64,000 nt of DNA from positions 8,055,501 through 8,119,500 of the forward strand of contig NC_067480.1 in the NCBI RefSeq assembly GCF_947179515.1, written 5' to 3'. The notes below the pieces were generated by a model. It was not told the origin of the DNA. It saw only the letters and a list, made by a program, of their open reading frames with translations, and did not search any database. Source of the DNA: Apodemus sylvaticus (Eukaryota > Chordata > Mammalia > Rodentia > Muridae). This document shows positions 53,591-64,000 of this stretch, piece after piece (within the stretch, counting starts at the first letter, position 1; each line of letters starts with the position of its first letter). A program made the translations under genes and the position numbers.

Positions 53591-54425
53591 ATTAGGCGAT
53601 TGCAGGTGTGGTCCAAGCTCAGCTTCTGCCTTCTTTTCACACTGTGTTACTGTCTCTCTGGAAGTTGAGCTCTCTAGTATAGAATTACTTAGAGCCCACT
53701 AACAAGCAAGCCTCACCGAAGCAGGTCAGAGGGAGAGACCTGCTGGCTGTGGGCACGCTGGTTTTGTGAAGGACAGAGACAGAGAACAGCCGCATACGCA
53801 CAGATGTGCCAGCTGCTGGTGGGGAGGGGACATACACTCCCTGTTTGGGATCTAGCATGGAGAAGAAATGCAATTTAAAACCCCGAGCTCCACACTTTCT
53901 TCCTGTGCTCAGCAGAACGGCGGGGTGCACCCTGGCTGACCCTGGCCCTCACGGCCACATGGTTTCCTACTTAGATGTACTTAGTGGGAAGGCATGCTCA
54001 TTGAGAAAGACCCTGAGTGCCTGGCATCTGCTGGGACTTTGGGGAACTCCTCCTAAGCTACTGGTCCATGTTTTGGAGACTGTCATTTGCATCTGTAGAG
54101 GACACTGGGCACGGATTCCTCAGCGTGTGTTTGTGGATGACAGACACTTGGAAAAGTGCTTTCTGTGCTAATTTGGGTGACAAGCCTGATTCATGGGGAA
54201 GGACACCAACGTTCCAAATCTGCTGTTCAGGTGGAGCGGTCAGAGTATGAGAGAAGCATGTGTTGAGCTCAGGGAAGGTCTGTGGGAGCTTTCTTGGGCC
54301 CTGACGTTGTCCAAACCACTAAATGAAGAAACAGACTTCCTTTGGTACATCTGAGCAAATCATTATCGGCAAGCTTCTGGCTAGGTTGCTTCACAGTCAG
54401 CAATCTTCCGGACTGTTTGGGAGAG
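53591..54425. other. Intronic unique sequence
   Basis: No exon or repeat recognised. Confidence 0.4.
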
Positions 54426-54427
54426 AA

Positions 54428-54472
54428 CGGGGGTGGGGGGTAGGGGGTAGGGGGGGTGGGGGTAGGGGGTGA
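54428..54472. repeat. (GGGGGTAG)n tract with G-quadruplex potential
   Basis: Several runs of five to seven G separated by T or TA on the plus strand. Confidence 0.9.
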
Positions 54473-54569
54473 AGTGAAGAGACAGCCTCTGCATTAAAAC
54501 TAGAGTGTAGCTGTTACCCCTGGATCAGGTCACTGCCTGTCTTAGGCCATCTCATTTTCATTTTTCTTT

Positions 54570-54755
54570 TTTTTTTTAAAGATTTATTTATTTATTATAT
54601 GTCAGTACACTGTAGCTGTCTTCAGACACCAGAAGAGGGCGTCAGATCTCATTACGGATGGTTGTGAGCCACCATGTGGGTGCTGGAGTCTGAACTCAGG
54701 ACCTCTGGAAGAGCAGCCGGTGTTCTTACCCGCTGAGCCATCTCTCTAGCCCTCA
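54570..54755 (-). mobile_element. B2 SINE
   Basis: AAAGATTTATTTATTTATTA to GAGCCATCTCTCTAGCCC. Confidence 0.95.
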
Positions 54756-54759
54756 CTTT

Positions 54760-55450
54760 CATAATACAGTCATATTTCTATAAAACTGGAATGTGGATGG
54801 GGCCATTTTCTGACACATGAGTGGGGTAGTTTAAATTCTGCAGATTAGATTACATCTGTCTAAACCATGGCCTTGACTCCCAGTGCAAGACGAATAGACC
54901 CCCCGCATACACTGTGGCCACGGGATTGCTTCTGATGCTTTCAAGGTAGAAGCGGATGACCGGAGCCAGCCAGGCTGTGACACCAGACCGTAGCGACCTT
55001 CACCAGGCTCCACCTGTCAACCTCTCTCTACTAGGAAAGTAATATTTAGGGCATAGATTACATTAACAATCAGATGAGGGATCATCTTGCCAGAAATTAA
55101 ACATAAAAAAAAAAATCACCTGCCTGTAGAGGCTTTCATGTGAAACTGTTCACATGGTGGATATTAGATACTCTAAAGTTCGTTTCTAACCTTCATCCCA
55201 CGGATGTCATGGCCAACGACTAAAGAGACGAGACGCATGTTTGCTTGAGATGGAGACGGGAGAGGCGGGAGGGAACGGTCTTAAGCCCTCTCTGTCGGTA
55301 GCCGCGCTTTCGATGTGAATGCAGGTTAATTTTGGCTCCTTATCATACGGTAGAGACCGCAGCTATGCAATCAGCTTTTCCCAGTGGGCAAAGCAACACA
55401 CAGGACCTTGGGGCACTGAGACTCTGTAGTCACGAGAGGAGAGTCTTCCA
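54760..55450. other. Intronic unique sequence
   Basis: Nothing recognised. Confidence 0.4.
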
Positions 55451-55457
55451 CTGGATC

Positions 55458-55770
55458 GTGTGTTTGAATGTTTAGTCTCTAGCTGGTAGTGCTGCTACGT
55501 GGGGGAATCGTGACCCTTTAGGAGGTGGGTCCTACTTGGGGGTCGGAGCTCTGAGGTGTTACAGCCCAGCCTCACCTTGGTCCTGTGGTCTTTGGTTCCT
55601 CCATCTGTAGAATGAGCAAGCGACGACGTTCATTTCGCTCCTGCACCCACAGCTGCGACGCCTCCTCCACTAAGATGGATTGCACCTTTAAACTGAGAGC
55701 CAAATAAACCCTTCCTCCCTTATGCAGCCTTGTGTCAGGAATTTGATCAACAGGACAGCAATAAGGAAAA
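55458..55770 (+). mobile_element. Rodent MaLR LTR (MT/ORR1 type), older
   Basis: GTGTTTGAATGTTTAGTCTC, TTTAGGAGGTGGGTCCTACT, AACTGAGAGCCAAATAAACC, TTCCTCCC and a late ACAGCAATA. Confidence 0.8.
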
Positions 55771-55805
55771 AAAAAGCAGCACAGATGGCTTGGGGATGGC
55801 TTGCT

Positions 55806-55921
55806 GAGAGGGGCGGTAGCAAGCCAGGGTAGGAGGGGCCATAGCAAGCCAGGGTAGGAGGGGCCATAGCAAGCCAGGGTAGGAGGGGCCATAGCGAGCC
55901 AGGGTAGGAGGGGCTATAACT
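55806..55921. repeat. Minisatellite, 25 bp x about 4.5
   Basis: AGCAAGCCAGGGTAGGAGGG-type unit with a 25-base period; first and last copies degenerate. Confidence 0.95.
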
Positions 55922-55924
55922 AGG

Positions 55925-56490
55925 GTAGCTGCTGTGAGCCCAGCTCCAGGTAGAACCAGATCGTTGTATTAGGTTTGGATAGGACAGGTGGTTCAAAAGG
56001 GCACTGAGACATATTTCTATGGACTAAGGAGTTTATCAGGAGAAGTACTAATGCCATAAACAGACAGACGGCGGACGGACGGACCCAGAGCAGCGTGCCT
56101 CCAAGGAACGTTCGGATCACAGGACCAAGGACAGACAACATCACCCGGGGGTCGTAGAAGAGGTGCAGAGGCTGTGTGGCAGGGGAGGGAGTCTCTTTTT
56201 ATCCATTTTGTGGGAAGGGGTTCCCATCAAAAGTCCGTGGCCAGTCCTGTCTCTCTGATTCTCAGGCAGGAGTCAGGGAAAAGGGCCCGAGCAAGATGTG
56301 GCACCCCCATGTGAGATGTCAGGGCACCAGCAAGCCTGCCAGCTCCGACAGTAGAACCCTGTCAGTGTCTGAGCCGAGACGAGACGCTCACATCACATTC
56401 TTGCTCGTTCCTTGTCTCACCTGTGTCTAAGCTGCTATTCAGGTTTCCCTCCAGAGCCCTTCAGGGTCCAGTGGGAAAGCATCCCCCCCC
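55925..56490. other. Intronic unique sequence
   Basis: Short GACGGACGGAC run at about 56067-56083; otherwise nothing recognised. Confidence 0.4.
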
Positions 56491-56497
56491 TCTCTTT

Positions 56498-56686
56498 TTA
56501 AGATGTATATATTTATTATATGTATATGAGTACACCATTGGTCTCTGCAGGCACACTAGAAGAGGGCATCAGATCCCAGTACAGATGGTTGTGAGGCACC
56601 ATGTGGTTGCTGGGAATTGAACTCAGGACCTCTGGAAGAGCAGTCAGTGCTCTTAACCAATGAGCCATCATCACTCCAGCCCGCGA
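56498..56686 (-). mobile_element. B2 SINE
   Basis: TTTAAGATGTATATATTTAT to GAGCCATCATCACTCCAGCC. Confidence 0.94.
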
Positions 56687-56689
56687 GAA

Positions 56690-57735
56690 CATCTCTTAGG
56701 TGTTAATGGAATGAAGCGCTGAGATGAGGCAGGGGCATCATTTCACACCCTACCAGTCCCTCTCGTGCGTGGCCCTTCTGCTGCGTAGAACAACTTTCCT
56801 GTTTCCTGTCAAGTGTGTTGTGGTCCCCAGGGCCGACCAAGGACGTGAGGAAGAAGAAGCCTGGTGGCTTGGTGTCGGATGCCCTGTTGAGTGACAGTGG
56901 ATGGGGCCACGGGGAGTCGCTGTGCAGTTACCTACCTACTCGTGCTCACCTTTGCTAACTCTGCAACTCAGGAAGAGTAACACCAACAACACCACTACCA
57001 CCAAACTGTGTAACAGCAGAGGCCTATGGGTTAGAGCTTGGCGTCTCGGTAAAACGGGTATTCTGTGTGGTCAGGGGTTTCCCCAGGGAGATAGGAGTGT
57101 GTGTGTGTGTGTGTGTGTTGCTATTTGCTGGGTGACTTGTCTTGCTCAATCAAGAGCTTGTGAAGAAAGGAAAGTTCACAGAGGAATGGCTGGTTCTTGT
57201 GGCAGACAGCCCCCAAAGGTACATCTGTGTTACTTTATTTTAACACAAAACACTTTCAAAGACGCGATAGATTAACTGAAGTTTCTGTTGAGCTGTGCAG
57301 AGTTTGCACATTGTGACAACTGCTCTCTGGAACTGACCGGAAACTGGTGCTATTCTAAGAAAAACAGGAAGCTAAGGAATTAAACTTCCTCTTCGTCCTC
57401 CTTCAAAACAACAAAAGTGCCTTAAGTCCTCCCTTATCCGAGGAGCCGGTCTAGGCGAGGGGATCCTGGGCGCAGGGGCACACAACTGAAGGGCAGGACT
57501 CACGAAACCAAAGAGCCGTAAGCTAGAGGCCAACCTGGGCTAACAGTGTGACCCTGCCTCAAAGATGAGAGTGAAGCAAACCCCAACATCTATAAAACGG
57601 GTTCAATGAAAAATATACAACTGAAAAAATATAACAGGTATTGGGAATTATGTGTGGGCCCTCTGCCCTGTCCGGTCTATCTGTAGGACGAACCGGAGGG
57701 TGGGTGAAAAGGAAATCTCCAAGTGAAATTCAGAA
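56690..57735. other. Intronic unique sequence with a short (TG)n
   Basis: (TG)n at about 57096-57118. No exon recognised. Confidence 0.4.
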
Positions 57736-57737
57736 AA

Positions 57738-58105
57738 ATGGGGGCTCAGCGGTTAAGAGCACTGATACTCTTCCAGAGGACCTGAGTTCAATTCCCAGCA
57801 ACCACATGGTGCCTCACAACCATCTGTAACGGGATCCGATGCCCTCTTCTGAAGGCAAGTGTGCTCCTTTTAAAAGAATTCTTTTAAAGATGTATTTATT
57901 TATTATCTATAAGTATACTGTAGCTATCTTTAGATACAAGAAGAGGTTCTCATATCTCTTTATAGATGGTTGTGAGCCACCATGTGGTTGCTGGGATTTG
58001 AACTCAGGCTCTCTGGAAGAGCAGTCAGTGCTCCTAACCACTGAGTCATCTCTGTACTCCTACAGTGTACTCCTATACATAAAATAAAATAAATAATTCT
58101 TAGAA
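57738..58105 (+). mobile_element. B2 SINE split by an antisense B2
   Basis: Sense B2 runs from GGGGCTCAGCGGTTAAGAGC to GCCCTCTTCTG (about 57850) and its 3' end resumes at about 58062 with TACAGTGTACTCCTATACAT and ATAAAATAAAT. Confidence 0.88.
57880..58060 (-). mobile_element. B2 SINE nested inside another B2
   Basis: AAAGATGTATTTATTTATTA to GAGTCATCTCTGTACTCC, antisense and inside the host B2. Confidence 0.92.
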
Positions 58106-58197
58106 ATGGCAGTTGTCACTGAGTCCAGGGTTTTTAAAAAAATAACTAAAATAAAAATAAAATAAATTCAGAAAAATGAAGATAAAGAGAAGAAGAA

Positions 58198-58380
58198 ACC
58201 TGGCAGTGGTGGCACACGCCTGAAATCCCAGCACTCAGGAGGCAGAGGCAGGCGGAGTTCTGAGTTTGAGGCCAGCCTGGTCTACAGAGTGAGTTCCAGG
58301 AGAGCCAGGGCTACACAGAGAAACCCTATCTCGAAAAAACCAAATCCAAAAAAAACCAAAAACAAAACAAAACAAAAACC
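58198..58380 (+). mobile_element. B1 SINE with an (AAAAC)n tail
   Basis: CCTGGCAGTGGTGGCACACG to CCCTATCTCGAAAAAACC, then ACAAAACAAAAC. Confidence 0.95.
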
Positions 58381-58496
58381 AAAATGAAAAAAAGAAAAGA
58401 ACAAGATTATACCTTGTATAATCTTGTATCTATATATAAAATGAGGTTTTAAACAAACTTAATAGCAATACTCTGAGTTCCAGGAAATTATTCCAA

Positions 58497-58572
58497 GGAG
58501 TAGCTAAATGATTAGTGCTTGTCTTGCATGCATGGGGCCGTGGCTTCAACCTCAAGCACTCCATGTGCGCAC
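58497..58572 (+). mobile_element. ID-like SINE fragment
   Basis: GGAGTAGCTAAATGATTAGT, CTTGCATGCATGGGGCCGTG, GGCTTCAACCTCAAGCAC. Confidence 0.6.
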
Positions 58573-58664
58573 GTGCACACACACATGTGCACCTGTATAT
58601 ATACATACATGCACACAAATATACACAATGCGTAAAGAGATGATAACTGATACCATTTCTTTCT

Positions 58665-58868
58665 TTTTTAATTTTTTTAAAGATTTATCTATTTATTATG
58701 TAAATAAACCATCTGTAAGTACACTGTAGCTGTCTTCAGACACTCCAGAAGACGGCATCAGATCTCATTACAGATGGTTGTGAGCCATCATGTGGTTGCT
58801 GGGATTTGAAATCACGACCTTCGCAAGAGCAGTCAGTGCTCTTAACCGCTGAATCATCTCTCCAGCCA
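58665..58868 (-). mobile_element. B2 SINE
   Basis: TTTTTTTAAAGATTTATCTA to GAATCATCTCTCCAGCC. Confidence 0.94.
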
Positions 58869-58869
58869 T

Positions 58870-59380
58870 ATACCTTTTCATATACAGTGTTTAACTTATA
58901 TCTGGGATTTTTTTAATGTGGTCAGCAAATAACTGAAAAAACGTCCTTTTCTCATTGCCAATCTGTTCCCCTTATCACTGCTCCTACGTGATCTTGGCAC
59001 TAAGATCCTGGAGTCTGAATTGACTAGGCTTTTGTTTCGCCAGATCTCCCAGTCCTGGGAAACTCGGCTCGATCTAAAGACTTGGCAGTTGGTTCGGTTT
59101 GATGGAAGCCGTGTTTGAAATTAGAGTCAGTTTGCCAGCGGACGAATGTTGCCAGTGAGTCCCGTACAGAGTGCTGCAGTCCTGGGGCAGGCTGGGATAA
59201 CAATTGGCCGCTTAGGTTCAAGTGGCCGGCTCGGCTGGCTCACCAATGCTCCGCGGGAAGCCAGCCCAGCCACTGGTACTCCAGCTGATCCCTGCCCCAT
59301 CCTTGCCTCGTAGGCTCTGTCATAGCTAAATCTAGTGTTAAATGTTTTTACTGCAGGAACCTGGTCGTTTTGTTTTGTTT
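58870..59380. other. Intronic unique sequence
   Basis: Nothing recognised. Confidence 0.4.
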
Positions 59381-59384
59381 TTGT

Positions 59385-59551
59385 TTTTCAAGACAGGGTT
59401 TCTCTGTATAGCCCTGGCTGTCCTGGAACTCACTCTGTAGACCAGGCTGGCCTTGAACTCAGAAATCTGCCTGCCTCCGTCTCCCAAACGCTGGGATTAA
59501 AGGCGTGTGCCACGCGCGCCACGTGCCACGCGCCACCACCGCCCGGCTAGG
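59385..59551 (-). mobile_element. B1 SINE with an internal GCCACGCG expansion
   Basis: Antisense B1 whose end carries extra CGCGCCACGTGCCACGCGCC before CACCACCGCCCGGC. Confidence 0.93.
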
Positions 59552-59554
59552 AAC

Positions 59555-61175
59555 CTGAGCTTAATGTTTGTGCCCCTTGCCTCTGTGGGCTGCTCACAGC
59601 CTTGGCAGCAGATGGATGAGCAGATCTGTGCCCCGCGCCCTCAGAGCGCTGTCTCAGTAGTGACAGCACTCCTGAAATAATGCCATGTCTTCCGGATTCG
59701 CTTTTATAGTGAGAGAATTACGGGACATCCACGCAAAGTCTCCGAGTGGTTTCCTGATGCAGGAATTAAGAACAAAACAGTCTGTTCTCCCTTTTACCAA
59801 GGACTGCTAGGGACTTCAGGGGGGTGCGGTGTGCTGGCTGGGTCCTGGGTCCCGCTGGGTTTCAGATTTTCTACAGGTCCAAATATTTGACTCAGTGAAT
59901 AGTAACCGAGTAATCAATGCAAAAGTCCTTGTGTGGTTCTGAGACCAGACGTACTCTGAGGGGACGTGATGTCCTGAGTCACTTCTGTCACATACAGATG
60001 GTGTGACTGGGAATTTTACCTCCGTGTGAGAGTGTAAACCACACAGCCTTTCTGATTTTTGCTTTACAGGAGATATCCAGTATGTTATTGTAAAGTAGCT
60101 TGTGATAGAAGGTTGTGCACACTGTGCTAATACACACTCAGTGCTCTGAGTGTGGTAGAGTAAGCCACACTAGTCGCTGAGTCATGCTTATGCAGTTGAT
60201 AGTGATTATAGATGATGTATTTATTATTATTAATGTATCTGTGAATTTTGACAGTTTTATCAAGACATGTCCCCAGTGTAAATGAAGCACGTGTGTGTTG
60301 TGCGTAAATTGTATTCTGTCTTTTAAACATTTTGACAGAATGAATCAAGGTCTAAAACATTACTGCTTATGCTACAGTTTATCTGATTTATAATTAAATT
60401 TACTTAAGTCGCATCTCACTTATAAACTGTGCTGCAATGGACTTGTGCCTATTTTAAAACTAATATTAACTCCATTCTTGGAACTCCTGACTTACGGATA
60501 TAATGAACTTTGCTTAAGAGGCGAGTTGATTCAAATGCTTTCGTCAGTTCCTTGTTAGCTTTCTAATTCCTACCTACAGATCTTTCTGAACCGTCTGAAG
60601 CACAGTGCTCTTGCATTTGGAGAGTGCTCGGGAGTTTGGTGAACTTGTAAACAGTGGAACTTTCCAGCTGTGTCATAGGAGGACCCCGGTGTGGAGATGG
60701 GGTCAGCCGTGAGTCCGCCATACCAAAATCGGAGTGTTCTCAACTTTCCCCTGGCTGGTGGAGTCCCATTTGGTTTTGTCGTGTTGCTTCTCCGGCAGTA
60801 GGGACCGGTCTCTATTCATCTCCATCAGAGCAGCAGCATTGTCTTCACGATGGCGAGTACCTGGAGCTGGCCGAGTGAAGCCAGAAAGGGGTGAGGTCCG
60901 AAAACTAAACTTTCTTTTTTTCTTTGTAAAGGAATCTGTGCTTGGCTGGGGGAAGAAGCCTTGGAGAAGTTTGGTCAGGGACCCAGAACACGTGCTTCTG
61001 CCTTTCCTGACCAGCTAGCTGTGTGACCCTAAGGAAGTCACACCAGCTCCTGCTTGTGTAAAATCAGAGGATTAGACGAGGTGGCCTGTGGTATTCTGAA
61101 AATACAGAGGGGAAGAACTATTCATAGACAAGTTTCCCTTAGCAGCCAGGGCCCCTGCTCTCTGTCTTTTTGTCT
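59555..61175. other. SINE-free intronic segment, 1.6 kb
   Basis: No recognised transposon. The part at about 59880-60620 is AT-rich, low in CpG, and has several AP-1/homeobox-like words (TGACTCAG, TAATCAAT). No exon recognised; a candidate conserved enhancer region. Confidence 0.45.
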
Positions 61176-61179
61176 GTAT

Positions 61180-61285
61180 TCTGAGACAGGTTTTCTCTGT
61201 GTAGCCCTGGCTGTCCTGGGACCTTCTCTGTAGACTGGGTTGGACTAACTCTAGAGATCCTCCTGCCTCTGAGTGCTGGGATTCT
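61180..61285 (-). mobile_element. B1 SINE, diverged
   Basis: GAGACAGGTTTTCTCTGTGT to CTGCCTCTGAGTGCTGGGAT. Confidence 0.88.
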
Positions 61286-61302
61286 CTGTCTTTTTAAATG
61301 GA

Positions 61303-61507
61303 TTTTTTTTTTTGTTTGTTTGTTGTTGTTGTTGTTTTGGGTTTTTTTTGGATTTGTTTTTTTTTTTCGAGACAGGGTTTCTCTGTGTAGCCCTAGCTGT
61401 CCTGGAACTCACTCTGTAGACCAGGCTGGCCTCGAACTCAGAAATCCGCCTGCCTCTGCCTCCCAGAATGCTGGGATTATAGGCGTGTGCCACCACTGCC
61501 CGACTTA
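61303..61507 (-). mobile_element. B1 SINE with a T/G-rich (tail) segment
   Basis: TTTGTTTGTTGTTGTTG tail region, then TCGAGACAGGGTTTCTCTGT to CCACCACTGCCCGAC. Confidence 0.95.
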
Positions 61508-61509
61508 AA

Positions 61510-62300
61510 TGGATTTTTAAAAAACCAAACAAACACAGTTGTCTTTGATCTTTCTTGGTTTCTACTTCTCTTGCCATGCGTGGGTCATGACTCACTGGCC
61601 TTGTTTCCTTGAATCCCTGTCACAGTCCAGTCACTGTGGATCCAGCCCAAGTCAGGTTCCGGCAGGAAAGGGAAGGCCCGCAGGCTCTCCAGCCAGCAGG
61701 TGAGCAGGTCTTCCCCTTGTGGTCATCAGCGGAACTACAGCTTTTCAAAGCTGAGTTCTGGGATCCCACAGGCCAGTCAGATTTCTTAGCCCTGTTCTTT
61801 ATCAGATATCCTATTTTCTGGCCAATTTAAAATTTAATATATTTTGCTATATATTTCCTATGAAATATATAAGAGGTAAATATTGGGTCAAGATGCAAAA
61901 GTAAGACAAGACCAAGTGTAGATACCACAGGCACCCAGCTACATTTGAGCCAGCCTGCTACCTTAGCTCTCCTGAAAAGCTGTCTTTTTCTTGGGCCATC
62001 TGTAGGAGGCAAGGGGTGGAGTTAATGGTTGTAGCTTTCACTGGGAAGGGTATTTCAAGGGCCGACCTTCAGGCAGGCAGGGCTGATTTAGGGGGGATGA
62101 GGTAGAGTAGAAATCTCCCTCCTCCCTCAGTGTGTGCTCCCCAGGTGAGCATAACAGTCGACCGAAAGTGGCATCTGTCATCACTGGTGTGTGGCAGGGG
62201 TGGAGACACTGCACACCCTGGGAGCCCAATCAGAGTCCAAGGAAGGCCTCAGGCTGGAAGAACTGTGGGTGTTTCTTTTTTCCCCCTATTTTTTTAAATT
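61510..62300. other. Intronic unique sequence
   Basis: Nothing recognised. Confidence 0.4.
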
Positions 62301-62304
62301 TTGT

Positions 62305-62458
62305 TTTGTTATTGTTTGTTTTGAAACAGGGTTTCTCTGTGTAACAGCCCTGGCTGTTTGTATACCAGGCCTTGGACTCACAGAAGTCTGCCTGCATCTT
62401 GCCCCACCCCTGCCCCCAGTGCTGGAATTAAAGGCGTGCATGACCATGCCCAGCAATC
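62305..62458 (-). mobile_element. B1 SINE, diverged
   Basis: TTGAAACAGGGTTTCTCTGT to CATGACCATGCCCAGC, with a small deletion. Confidence 0.88.
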
Positions 62459-62530
62459 TATGAACATTTCTAATTGGTAGTTTTAGGGTATGAAGTTGGA
62501 TGAGCCCAGGTCTTACCTAAAAACATGTGA

Positions 62531-62617
62531 GGGAGGGGAGGAGAGGAGAGGAGAGGAGAGGAGAGGAGAGGAGAGGAGAGGAGAGGAGAGGAGAGGAGAG
62601 GAGAGGAGAGGAGAGAA
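62531..62617. repeat. (GGAGA)n microsatellite, pure purine
   Basis: About 17 uninterrupted pentamers GAGAG/GGAGA. Confidence 0.97.
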
Positions 62618-62629
62618 TATATTAATTAA

Positions 62630-63880
62630 TTAAAAAATTTTAAAGACGCTATGCCCTGCCACCGCTGACTTTGGCCTGCACTTCCATGGACTCTGGCCCG
62701 GGCGGGCCCCTCACCTCCCTCCAGGGACATCTCATTTGTCCCCCCTCAGCTGCTTTAAGCCCTTCCTACAGAAGAACTTCTTCAACCATGCCAGCCCCAG
62801 GGAAATGGAAACTCCACAGCTGCTCTGCCCTGCCCTGCTCTGCCTTGCCCTGCCCTGTCCAGGAAGGCACCGGAAACGCCCCATGCCACTAGCGTTCCTC
62901 CGGCAAGCAACTGTGTCCCAGAAGCCGCAGCCCGGGCAGAGTGGGAGCCTCACCCTTGTCTGGACCCACGCCCCATTCTTCTACTTTACATCAATGGTCC
63001 GAGGTTTAAGAATTCTTTCTCAGGCGTCTTCCGTTCGTTTCTTCATTCTTTGCTCAAGCGATAAGCATCTCCGAAACCCTGTCTTCTCTGTACCGACCGC
63101 AGGCCGGGCACCACCGGTGTACCGGTTATCAGCTACCTCCCTGGTTTGCAAATTCCATTGGGGGAGGTGGTAGGCTACCCTCCTGACCTGCAGGGTTCCC
63201 AGACACAGCAGAGAGGGTCTGAGCATGCAGAGGCACCCACCCACGTCCAACCCCAGCACCCACGGCTCTGAAGCAGATGCTCCACCTGGCTCTCCTCCCT
63301 CACATGTTTTTAGGTCACACCCAGGATCTCCCTATTCTGTACCCTAAAACTGATCCTTAGAGGTAGATGCCATTAGTTCTCTTGGCCGGAGAGCTATGCA
63401 CCTCCTTGTACTTCGTTCTTTGGACTCTCCGCCGAGCTCTCAGGGTGTTGTGGGGTCTCCGCCCCTGCCACGCACCAGCCAAGTCAGATGCTGCATCTTC
63501 TCAGCTGTACCTGGGGAGCACGAATTTGGGGGGGGGCGGGGCAGGGAGCACACATTCGGAGGGGCGAGGCGCCCGGGGAGCTCTGCTCTAACTCCATTCC
63601 ACAGATCAGCTGAACAGAGCCTGCCTGAAGACCAGCCCTTGAAATACCGTTCATGGTAAAAGCGCTAAGCTGTTTTACGATTATTAATTCCAGTCCTTGC
63701 CTTCTACAGCTGGCTCAGGTGAAACTCCAGCTATTCTGGTGCGCTAGAGAAGCAAGCGGGTCAGAGGGCATCTTGGGGGGGAGGGGGTCTCTCCTACCAT
63801 ATGCATCCTGGATATTGAATTCAGTTCATCTGTCAGTCTTCATGGACCTGTTTTCTAAGCCAGTTCATCAGCCCCTTGAT
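62630..63880. other. Intronic unique sequence, GC-richer than average
   Basis: A CTGCCCTGCCCTG-type pyrimidine repeat at about 62824-62860 and G runs at 63528-63545 and 63775-63790. No exon recognised. Confidence 0.4.
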
Positions 63881-63943
63881 TAGAAACTTTTAAAAAATTG
63901 TATGTGTATATGTGTATTTTGTCCAAATGTATTTTCTGTGCAT

Positions 63944-63947
<4 letters not shown>

Positions 63948-63975
<28 letters not shown>

Positions 63976-63976
63976 A
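63948..63976. repeat. (TG)n microsatellite
   Basis: GTGTGTGTGT run near the right edge; the CACAAGAGGG beyond it may begin a B3-type SINE cut by the window. Confidence 0.9.
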
Positions 63977-64000
63977 TTGCTTGTAGAGACCACAAGAGGG

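Noticed and set aside
62736..63173. 145-codon frame as a gene
   Set aside because: No recognised domain, no splice context or start-site support; its middle is a CTGCCCTG-type repeat. Left as unexplained unique sequence.

Overview
The window is mouse or close-murid nuclear DNA. It carries dozens of B1 and B2 SINEs, ID/B3/B4-like SINEs, rodent MaLR LTRs (MT/ORR1 type), rodent-type L1 3' ends and many long microsatellites. There are no operons, CRISPR arrays, phage or plasmid genes. Repeat family names come from recognising consensus patterns by eye, not from a database search, and repeat edges are good to about 10-20 bases.

Two protein-coding genes are recognised, each by its first coding exon(s) inside a CpG island, arranged head to head. 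(1) Ppp4r1 (protein phosphatase 4 regulatory subunit 1) runs on the minus strand out of the left edge. Its start codon is at 789, coding exon 1 is 789-783, a 174-bp intron follows, and coding exon 2 is 608-564. The rest of the gene lies left of base 1. (2) Rab31 (Rab5-subfamily small GTPase) runs on the plus strand. Its first coding exon ends at 11235 on a GTGAGT donor, and everything from 11236 to the right edge appears to be Rab31 intron 1. No Rab31 exon 2 (the P-loop exon) was found. The start codons are 10.4 kb apart. From memory, this pair sits on mouse chr17 (human 18p11.22) with the same divergent order.

Layout: 1-1500, Ppp4r1 5' end and CpG island; 1500-10840, intergenic spacer with SINEs, a MaLR LTR and an ERV solo-LTR-like element; 10840-11560, Rab31 CpG island, promoter and exon 1; 11560-64000, a very large first intron. 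The intron holds a 1-kb-spaced direct duplication (15.4/16.4 kb), a nested MaLR/B1 cluster (17.7-18.7 kb), an antisense L1 3' end (19.4-20.3 kb), a five-copy perfect 25-bp repeat (20.36 kb), a hAT element with an intact 8-bp target duplication (21.0 kb), L1 3' UTR remnants (27.6 and 36.2 kb), an ancient L1 ORF2 3' remnant (49.3-50.1 kb), a 0.87-kb G-rich minisatellite with an exact 180-bp higher-order period (51.1-51.98 kb), and a 25-bp minisatellite (55.8 kb).

The two genes are not known to share a pathway. Ppp4r1 is a HEAT-repeat scaffold that directs the PP4 phosphatase catalytic subunit. Rab31 controls trans-Golgi/endosome traffic. Nothing here looks like a new multi-gene system. The most interesting leads are the stop-free, frame-preserving first intron of Ppp4r1 (retention would insert 58 residues including eight arginines), the TISU/YY1-like element on the Ppp4r1 start codon, the out-of-frame upstream ATG of Rab31, and the higher-order minisatellite.
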